DNA from: Candidatus Neomicrothrix sp. UBA7388
GTDB taxonomy: Bacteria; Actinomycetota; Acidimicrobiia; Acidimicrobiales; Poriferisodalaceae
Reading direction: 5' to 3'
NCBI GenBank assembly: GCA_002470695.1
Contig: DKNM01000074.1
Coordinates: forward strand, 1-12,828
Length of the DNA: 12,828 nt
Shown in pieces: positions 8,011 through 12,828 of the stretch. Both the position numbers and the translations under genes were made by a program. Under the pieces are notes generated by a model. That model searched no databases. It had not been told where the DNA came from and saw nothing but the letters and a program-made list of their open reading frames with translations. Position 1 is the first letter of the stretch; each line of letters starts with the position of its first letter.

Positions 8011-8028
8011 CAACCATCAGGTAGCTCA

Positions 8029-8142
8029 ATGAAGGTCCGTCCCAGCGTAAAAAAGATCTGTGATAAATGCCGAGTCATTCGGCGCCACGGTCGTATTCGC
8101 GTGATTTGTTCCAACCCCCGCCACAAGCAGCGCCAGGGATAG
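8029..8142 (+). CDS. rpmJ: 50S ribosomal protein L36, zinc-binding type
   Basis: This 37 aa protein begins [20 protein letters not shown] and ends in [12 protein letters not shown]. The zinc ribbon ligands C11, C14, C27 and H32 are all present, so it is the C+ (zinc-binding) form. L36 binds 23S rRNA at the base of the stalk region and is a late-assembly protein. It is the first gene of the downstream block. The ribosome binding site is weak (AGGT at 8019-8022), which may matter if the leader controls translation. rpsM starts 12 nt after the stop. Confidence 0.97.
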   Translation: MKVRPSVKKICDKCRVIRRHGRIRVICSNPRHKQRQG

Positions 8143-8154
8143 GAGTTTCTAAAG

Positions 8155-8532
8155 ATGGCACGTATTGCAGGAGTAGATATTCCCCGAGAGAAAAGAGTGG
8201 AAGTTGCTCTGACCTATATCTACGGCATCGGTCGCACTCGTTCGGCGGATATTTGTGAAGCTCTCAACATCGGCCGAGCGACAAGAGTTCGCGATCTCAC
8301 CGATGAAGAAGTTGTCAAAGTCCGAAACTTCATTGATGACAACTACACCGTTGAGGGTGATCTCCGGCGCGATGTGGCCCAAGACATCAAACGCAAGATT
8401 GAGATCGGCTGTTTCCAAGGAATCCGCCACAGGAGAGGCCTCCCAGTGCGTGGACAACGTACGCACACCAATGCCAGAACCCGCAAAGGGCCTCGTAAGA
8501 CCGTAGCCGGTAAGAAAAAAGTTCTTAAGTGA
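8155..8532 (+). CDS. rpsM: 30S ribosomal protein S13
   Basis: S13 lies in the 30S head and makes bridges to L5 and 23S rRNA, contacting the P-site tRNA with its C-terminal tail. The N-terminus [20 protein letters not shown] and the [14 protein letters not shown] helix-turn region are typical. The [20 protein letters not shown] block near the C-terminus is highly conserved, and the tail is lysine-rich. Length is 125 aa. AGGAG at 8141-8145, overlapping the rpmJ stop, is spaced 9 nt from the ATG. Confidence 0.98.
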   Translation: MARIAGVDIPREKRVEVALTYIYGIGRTRSADICEALNIGRATRVRDLTDEEVVKVRNFIDDNYTVEGDLRRDVAQDIKRKIEIGCFQGIRHRRGLPVRGQRTHTNARTRKGPRKTVAGKKKVLK

Positions 8533-8549
8533 TCTTCTGTCAAAGAAGA
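8533..8549 (+). promoter_or_regulatory. small hairpin in the rpsM-rpsK gap
   Basis: TCTTCT (8533-8538) and AGAAGA (8544-8549) form a 6-bp stem with a 5-nt loop, beginning right after the rpsM stop codon. No T-run follows, so it is not a terminator. It includes the purine-rich AGAAGAG, the best Shine-Dalgarno-like sequence in the gap, although that sequence is too far (about 14 nt) from the rpsK ATG. It may be a processing or stability element, or chance. Confidence 0.25.
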
Positions 8550-8564
8550 GATTGAAAGCAGAAA

Positions 8565-8960
8565 ATGGCCAATCCCCAACCAGCTCGGCGACCACGCCGC
8601 AAAGAACGAAAAAATGTCGGACACGGCGTTGCCCACATTAAAAGTTCCTTTAACAACACAATTATTAGCTTTAGTGATCAACAAGGGAACGTTGTTTCCT
8701 GGGCATCCGCAGGAAATGTTGGCTTTAAAGGATCGCGTAAGTCGACACCGTTTGCGGCCCAGCAGGCAGCTGAGCAAGCTGCGCGAAAGGCCATGGAGCA
8801 CGGAGTCCGAAGAGTCGACGTTCAAGTTAAAGGCCCTGGGTCTGGCCGCGAGACAGCGATTCGTTCCATTCAAAACACCGGCATTGAAATTACCGGCATC
8901 AAAGACATGACGCCTGTACCGCACAATGGTTGTCGGCCCCCAAAGCGTCGGAGAGTCTGA
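8565..8960 (+). CDS. rpsK: 30S ribosomal protein S11
   Basis: S11 is in the 30S platform next to S6/S18 and the mRNA exit. After a basic N-terminal segment of about 16 residues, the core begins at [20 protein letters not shown]. It continues through [24 protein letters not shown] and ends in the conserved [16 protein letters not shown]. Length is 131 aa. The gap from rpsM (32 nt) is the largest within this block, and no strong ribosome binding site is seen, only GAAAG at 8554-8558. The rpsD start follows by 3 nt. Confidence 0.98.
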   Translation: MANPQPARRPRRKERKNVGHGVAHIKSSFNNTIISFSDQQGNVVSWASAGNVGFKGSRKSTPFAAQQAAEQAARKAMEHGVRRVDVQVKGPGSGRETAIRSIQNTGIEITGIKDMTPVPHNGCRPPKRRRV

Positions 8961-8963
8961 GAC

Positions 8964-9581
8964 ATGGCACGTTACACCGGACCTAAAGCTCGAATTTCCC
9001 GTCGTCTGGGTATAAATGTTTGGGGAACTTCTGGCGAAACCAAAGCTCTTGATCGTAGGCCTTACCCCCCAGGCGAACACGGCCGCGGTCGCCGTCGAAG
9101 CCAAAACTCGGAATACTTAGTCCAGCTTCAAGAAAAACAAAAAGCTCGATTTACATACGGAATTACCGAAAAGCAATTCCGTAATACATATGATCAAGCT
9201 GCGAAGCAACGCGGCGTCACGGGCGAAAATCTTCTTCGGCTTCTCGAACTTAGGCTAGATAACATTGTCTACCGCGCTGGCTGGGCAGCAACCCGGCCAC
9301 AGGCTCGACAATTCGTTAGCCACGGACACATAAATGTCAACGGACGTCGGGTCAACGTGCCTAGCTTCCGTGCCCGGAAGGGTGACGTCATTGAATTGCG
9401 GCCAAAGTCTCGCGAAATGGTCACCGTTCAATGGAACCTCGATGTTCTTGATCGAGCGACCCCAATGTGGCTAGACGCTGGCGAAGGTGGCCAGCAGGTC
9501 ACAGTTAGAGAAGTCCCAACACGCGAACAGATAGAAATCCCCGTCCGCGAACAGCTCATCGTCGAGCTATACAGCAAGTAG
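8964..9581 (+). CDS. rpsD: 30S ribosomal protein S4
   Basis: S4 nucleates 30S assembly on the 5' domain of 16S rRNA and in E. coli represses its own operon. The N-terminus [20 protein letters not shown] lacks the CxxC zinc motif, so it is the zinc-free form. The [13 protein letters not shown] segment is typical. The S4 RNA-binding domain covers about residues 94-157 ([20 protein letters not shown], then [17 protein letters not shown]). Length is 205 aa. CGGAGAG (8949-8955), within the end of rpsK, is well spaced from the ATG. Confidence 0.98.
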   Translation: MARYTGPKARISRRLGINVWGTSGETKALDRRPYPPGEHGRGRRRSQNSEYLVQLQEKQKARFTYGITEKQFRNTYDQAAKQRGVTGENLLRLLELRLDNIVYRAGWAATRPQARQFVSHGHINVNGRRVNVPSFRARKGDVIELRPKSREMVTVQWNLDVLDRATPMWLDAGEGGQQVTVREVPTREQIEIPVREQLIVELYSK

Positions 9582-9612
9582 TCCACCCTTGGCCATTGGA
9601 GATATTGTGAGC

Positions 9613-10569
9613 ATGCTCACCATGCAGCGACCGACAGTTGAAGCCCTCGGAGACGAAGAAGATAATCGTCAACGATTTGCTATTGGTCCCCTTGAACCGG
9701 GCTTCGGCCATACGATCGGAAATTCCCTTCGACGCACGTTGTTGTCGTCCGTACCGGGCGCTGCAATAACCCAAGTCAAGTTTGACGGCGAAGCGGCGCT
9801 CCACGAGTTTGCGACTATTGAAGGCGTTGTTGAGGACGTCACCGATCTCATACTGAACATCAAAGACATAGTTCTCACCAGCTTCAGTGACGAACCACTT
9901 GCTGTGCGGATTGATGCATCAGGTCCTTGCGACCTTACCGCCGGAGACGTCGAGTGGGGCGCTGACGTGGAGTGCCACAATCCCGATCTGCATATCGCAA
10001 CCCTCAGTGCTAGTGGCCGACTCGCTCTTGACGTAACGATTCAGCAGGGTCGCGGATACCTCTCCTCTGAAGACCAAGACAGTTCTTCCACCATTGGCGT
10101 TATCCCAATTGATGCTCTGTTTAGCCCTGTCCGTAGAGTCTCGATTGAGGTTGAACCAACCCGCGTGGAACAGTCAACTAACTTTGATCGTCTCATTCTC
10201 GACATTGACACTGATGGCGCAATGAGCCCACGAGATGCTCTCGCCTCAGCTGGGGACACACTCTGCACACTCGTTGGCTTAATCGCAGAAATGAGTGAAG
10301 AGCCACTTGGTCTTGAAATCCAAGAAATAGCGATTGTCGAAACAACGTCGCCTGAGTTGGAGTTACCCATAGAGGACTTAGATTTAAGTGAACGGCCCCG
10401 GAACTGTTTGAAGCGCGGCCAGGTTAATAGCATCGGTGAGTTGCTTGAGAAGAGTATCGATGACCTAATGGCCATCACGAATTTCGGCCAAAAATCCCTA
10501 GATGAAGTCATTCAAAAACTTGATGAGCGAGGACTTGCTCTCAAGGGAATGACTCCGACGATGCAATAG
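9613..10569 (+). CDS. rpoA: DNA-directed RNA polymerase subunit alpha
   Basis: The alpha dimer is the assembly platform of RNA polymerase. The N-domain has [20 protein letters not shown] (residues 27-46), the dimerisation and beta-contact region. The C-domain has RPRNCLKRG, whose R261 and N264 correspond to E. coli R265 and N268, the UP-element DNA contacts. It closes with [10 protein letters not shown] and a short tail. Start is uncertain. ATG 9613 gives [10 protein letters not shown], which aligns with mycobacterial MLISQRPTL (318 aa). GTG 9607 is better spaced from GGAG (9598-9601) and would give 320 aa. DGEAALHEF at 58-66 is two residues longer than the usual DGVLHEF. Confidence 0.96.
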   Translation: MLTMQRPTVEALGDEEDNRQRFAIGPLEPGFGHTIGNSLRRTLLSSVPGAAITQVKFDGEAALHEFATIEGVVEDVTDLILNIKDIVLTSFSDEPLAVRIDASGPCDLTAGDVEWGADVECHNPDLHIATLSASGRLALDVTIQQGRGYLSSEDQDSSSTIGVIPIDALFSPVRRVSIEVEPTRVEQSTNFDRLILDIDTDGAMSPRDALASAGDTLCTLVGLIAEMSEEPLGLEIQEIAIVETTSPELELPIEDLDLSERPRNCLKRGQVNSIGELLEKSIDDLMAITNFGQKSLDEVIQKLDERGLALKGMTPTMQ

Positions 10570-10579
10570 GAGCGATCTG

Positions 10580-10948
10580 ATGCCAACCCCCAAAAAAGGA
10601 CGTCGGCTGGGTGGCAGCTCAAGCCATCAGCGCTCGATGATGGCTAACCTCGCTGCATCTCTCTTCGCTGCTGAAGCGATTGAAACAACAGAAGCAAAAG
10701 CGAAAGCGTTGCGACCCTACGCGGAGAAGTTAATTACAAAGGCAAAAAAAGCGAGCGCTGGTTCAAACAGCCTTCACCGTCACCGTCAACTCGTCTCGAG
10801 CCTAAACGGCGACCAAGAGATGGCTCAGAAACTTGTCGATGAAATTGGGCCTCGATACGAAGATCGGCCCGGCGGCTATACCAGAATCTTGAAACTGGGT
10901 CCACGCCAAGGTGATAATGCGCCCATGGCGCTTATAGAACTCGTTTAA
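10580..10948 (+). CDS. rplQ: 50S ribosomal protein L17
   Basis: L17 binds 23S rRNA near the exit tunnel rim. The start [20 protein letters not shown] and the following [23 protein letters not shown] region are family signatures. A short [24 protein letters not shown] segment, in two parts in the fold, closes the protein. Length is 122 aa, without the long acidic tail seen in some actinobacteria. AGGAG (10568-10572), overlapping the rpoA stop, is spaced 7 nt. This is the usual last gene of the alpha operon. truA often follows but does not here. Confidence 0.98.
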   Translation: MPTPKKGRRLGGSSSHQRSMMANLAASLFAAEAIETTEAKAKALRPYAEKLITKAKKASAGSNSLHRHRQLVSSLNGDQEMAQKLVDEIGPRYEDRPGGYTRILKLGPRQGDNAPMALIELV

Positions 10949-10969
10949 TTTGTGAAATAGAAGTAGGCC

Positions 10970-11665
10970 ATGTTTCAGCACCATGAACTGATGGCACTTC
11001 GAGATTTCGACACTCCGACAATCTGTAATGCAGTAGAGGTTATTGCACCAGATCGTCGTGCCGCGGGTTTCACAACGTCCCCATTTGTATGCAGAGACCC
11101 GTCCATGGTTCCAATGGTTGGCTACGCGCGAACAGCAAAAATTCGGGCGACAGAACCTTCGGGGCGTGCACCGAGCGATGATCTCGCCGCTCGTGTTGCC
11201 TACTACCGACACATTGCTGAGTCGCCGGCTCCAACTGTGACGGTCATTGAAGATGTCGATGATCCGGCAGGTTTTGGTGCCCTTTGGGGTGAGGTCAATA
11301 GCAATGTCCACAAAGGGTTGGGTTCCGTCGGAGTGCTGACCAACGGATCCATAAGAGATATTGATATGTGGGCTGAAGATTTCGGAGCGCTTGCAGGATC
11401 AGTCGGACCGTCGCACGCATGGGTCCATGTCACCGAATACGCCATCCCTGTAACAGTTCACGGTTTGACCATCAGCCCCGGAGACATTATCCATGCGGAT
11501 CGCCACGGCGCTGTAATCGTGCCGGGATCAGCTGTTACGGCTATTAGGAGCACTATCGAAAGGCTGGAGGCGGCTGAACGGCGCTTGATTGGTCCGTCTC
11601 AAGACCCCTCCTTCGATATAGAGCAGCTAGTTGCAATCCTTGATCCTGAGGGACGAGATCATTAG
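10970..11665 (+). CDS. RraA / HMG-aldolase-like family protein
   Basis: This 231 aa protein belongs to the RraA-like fold family. The family holds divalent-metal 4-hydroxy-4-methyl-2-oxoglutarate aldolases and oxaloacetate decarboxylases, and the E. coli RNase E inhibitor RraA, and was formerly misnamed demethylmenaquinone methyltransferase. Visible blocks are LRDFDTPTICNAVE (10-23), GALWGEVN (103-110), VGVLTNGSIRDID (120-132) and SPGDIIHADRHGAVIVPG (169-186). The pair R129-D130 matches the substrate/metal site, with an acidic residue (E108) 21 positions before the arginine. The usual DG before it is NG (125-126). A third acid expected near 133 is a methionine. AAGTAGG (10961-10967) precedes the ATG; 10991 is an alternative start. 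It lies 21 nt after rplQ with no terminator seen. Exact substrate is unknown. Confidence 0.85.
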   Translation: MFQHHELMALRDFDTPTICNAVEVIAPDRRAAGFTTSPFVCRDPSMVPMVGYARTAKIRATEPSGRAPSDDLAARVAYYRHIAESPAPTVTVIEDVDDPAGFGALWGEVNSNVHKGLGSVGVLTNGSIRDIDMWAEDFGALAGSVGPSHAWVHVTEYAIPVTVHGLTISPGDIIHADRHGAVIVPGSAVTAIRSTIERLEAAERRLIGPSQDPSFDIEQLVAILDPEGRDH

Positions 11666-11672
11666 CTAGTTT

Positions 11673-12828
11673 TTAACCATTCGCCGTGATTTTCTCGGTG
11701 TCCCTTCCCGAACGAAGCAACGTACCGGGCCTAGCTTCAGTGAAAGCGCCATCTTCGACTGCTTGCTCTCCGTTAATAAAGACATGGTGAACACCGATCG
11801 CTTCGCTGTAGAGCCGCCAACCGCCTCCCGGAAGATCCTCACGAACTTCAATCTCATCGGGAGCAACGTTTTGGGCGTCGAATACAACTAAATCAGCCCA
11901 CCAACCTTCTTCTATTCTGCCTCGGTCTTTTAGTCCATATAAGCGAGCCGGTACATCAGTCAACTTGTGAACGGCGCTCTCGAGCTCTAGTAATCCGCGA
12001 TCTCGAGCTGCAGCCAGTAAGTACGTGGAGTAATTGAAAGTGGCAAGGAAATCAAGATGGGCGCCAGCATCTGAGGCGCCAATTAGGCAACGATCGTCGT
12101 TCCAAAGCATCTTACGCAATTCCCATGACTCATCGTTGTCACCCGCTGCGGGCGGATAGAGACCGGTCTTGAGATCATCTTCAACGACAATTTCACACAA
12201 GGTTTCCCACGGAGATTTACCCAGTTCCTCAGATATTTCTCCGATGGAGCGACCTTCGAAATGCTTTAAATGCTCTTTCGTCACCTCTCCAACCGTTAAC
12301 CGTTCCCATCGAGCAATACCTCTAAAAGCGCTTGGTTGTTGAGCGTCTTCATTCAGTTGCTTGCGTCGCTCAGGGTCGGACAGCAGGGCTACCTTCTCCT
12401 TATAAGGCAGCGCCATGGGCTCCGCCCACCCGTGCAAAGTGTCGAGTAAGAAGCCGCTTTCAAAGCACAACCGACTTACGGCGGGCATTGGCGCAGTTAA
12501 GGCAATAACGCGACCACCTTGTTTCGCTGCAAAGTTCGACGCTTGAAGCTTTTCCTCAATTGCCTCTGACTGCCTGGCATTTACGAAGATGACATTCCAA
12601 TTCAGCGGTTTATCAGCTGCAACCGACATATCTGTCAGCAACTGGTACACCTCTTCGTCGAAGCGCTCAATAGTCGGAATGAACTCCAAAGCAACTGCAT
12701 CTGAATCTTTCAACACCGAACATAACTCGATCAACTCATCTTGAGAAGCGTGTCGAGATGGAACAGCTTCGCCGTCCGCATCATTGTGTGTTTTGGCCCA
12801 GGAAGAGCTGAATCCCAGACCGCCCGCA
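11673..12828 (-). CDS. D-aminoacylase-type amidohydrolase (5' part outside the window)
   Basis: The frame runs open from the right edge to a TAA at 11673, about 385 residues. The N-terminal third, with any HxH metal site, is missing. It resembles amidohydrolase family 3 (N-acyl-D-amino-acid deacylases). Signs are GLGFSSSWAKTHNDADG near the edge, then AVPSRHAS, GASDAGAHLD (its first Asp codon at 12069-12071, a likely catalytic Asp), and the C-terminal GRIEEGWWADLVVFD and GVHHVFINGEQAVEDGAFT of the outer beta domain. The stretches where D-aminoacylases carry ligand histidines read LEFIPTIER and NWNVIFVN, without His. A TTG at 12734 is not the true start, since homology continues upstream. It converges on the RraA-like gene with 7 nt between stops. 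Substrate is unknown. Confidence 0.85.
   Translation of the reverse strand, partial: AGGLGFSSSWAKTHNDADGEAVPSRHASQDELIELCSVLKDSDAVALEFIPTIERFDEEVYQLLTDMSVAADKPLNWNVIFVNARQSEAIEEKLQASNFAAKQGGRVIALTAPMPAVSRLCFESGFLLDTLHGWAEPMALPYKEKVALLSDPERRKQLNEDAQQPSAFRGIARWERLTVGEVTKEHLKHFEGRSIGEISEELGKSPWETLCEIVVEDDLKTGLYPPAAGDNDESWELRKMLWNDDRCLIGASDAGAHLDFLATFNYSTYLLAAARDRGLLELESAVHKLTDVPARLYGLKDRGRIEEGWWADLVVFDAQNVAPDEIEVREDLPGGGWRLYSEAIGVHHVFINGEQAVEDGAFTEARPGTLLRSGRDTEKITANG

Larger units (their letters stand above)
7887..8028 (+). promoter_or_regulatory. noncoding adk-rpmJ intergenic region; probable promoter and structured leader
   Basis: This is the only gap above about 35 nt in the ribosomal cluster. 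I find no convincing reading frame in it on either strand and no trace of map or infA. It holds a promoter-like element (7901-7929), a strong bulged hairpin (7937-7964) and a weaker second stem (7976-8010). The best reading is a promoter plus 5' leader for rpmJ-rpsM-rpsK-rpsD-rpoA-rplQ, analogous in position to the E. coli alpha operon leader, where S4 acts as translational repressor. Regulation by S4 here is inference only. Confidence 0.55.

Noticed and set aside
7887..8028. Possible remnant of map or infA
   Set aside because: No in-frame stretch resembles methionine aminopeptidase or the IF1 OB fold, and in-frame stops occur in all readings over useful lengths.
8343..9104. 253-codon open frame on the minus strand
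   Set aside because: It lies antisense to rpsM, rpsK and rpsD, shows no recognisable protein features, and is explained by the codon pattern of the genes opposite.
10041..10511. 156-codon open frame on the minus strand
   Set aside because: It is antisense to rpoA and its serine/arginine-rich composition is typical of a reverse-complement shadow.
10802..11311. 169-codon minus-strand frame across the rplQ-RraA junction
   Set aside because: It overlaps two well-supported + strand genes and has no family resemblance.
12705..12734. TTG at 12734 as the start of the amidohydrolase
   Set aside because: The reading frame stays open to the window edge and the upstream residues (GLGFSSSWAKTH, AVPSRHAS) match the family, so the gene is truncated by the window.
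1..12828. Mobile elements, CRISPR arrays, tRNA or rRNA genes
   Set aside because: No repeat arrays, transposase-like frames, terminal inverted repeats or RNA gene signatures were seen. Gene order is the conserved core ribosomal layout up to rplQ.

Overview
The window is a bacterial S10-spc-alpha ribosomal protein cluster, all on the + strand, ending in two metabolic-type genes. The gene set points to an actinobacterium. It has a zinc-ribbon S14 of 61 aa, an S4 without the zinc cysteines, a short adenylate kinase without the inserted LID domain, a 37 aa zinc-type L36, and S3 and S5 with charged extensions. The moderate GC content (about half, by eye) and the sequence style fit an Acidimicrobiia-like, probably uncultured lineage better than a high-GC streptomycete or mycobacterium. 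That placement is inference, not proof.

Layout: 1-51 is the 3' end of the preceding gene, by position rplV. From 54 to 7886 a tightly packed run reads rpsC, rplP, rpmC, rpsQ, rplN, rplX, rplE, rpsN, rpsH, rplF, rplR, rpsE, rpmD, rplO, secY, adk. Gaps are 0-16 nt, and several junctions overlap by 1 or 4 nt (TAATG, ATGA, GTGA), as expected for translational coupling. Several starts are not ATG: rplN and rplE use GTG, and secY uses TTG.

Between adk and rpmJ, where actinobacteria usually carry map and infA, neither gene is present. Instead there are 142 noncoding nt (7887-8028) with a promoter-like -35/-10 pair, an 11-bp bulged hairpin at the expected transcript start, and a second stem. I read this as a promoter plus structured leader for the downstream alpha-operon block: rpmJ, rpsM, rpsK, rpsD, rpoA, rplQ (8029-10948).

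After rplQ, with a 21-nt gap and no visible terminator, comes an RraA/HMG-aldolase-like gene (10970-11665) where truA is often found. It converges, with 7 nt between stop codons, on a minus-strand amidohydrolase of the D-aminoacylase type. That gene's 5' part lies beyond the right edge.

Together the genes encode about half of the small-subunit and large-subunit proteins of this cluster, the SecY translocon pore, adenylate kinase and the RNA polymerase alpha subunit. There are no rRNA or tRNA genes, CRISPR arrays or insertion sequences that I can see. This is mostly an ordinary core-genome region. The points worth a second look are the adk-rpmJ leader with missing map/infA, the RraA-like gene attached to the operon end, and the unusual metal-site region of the amidohydrolase.
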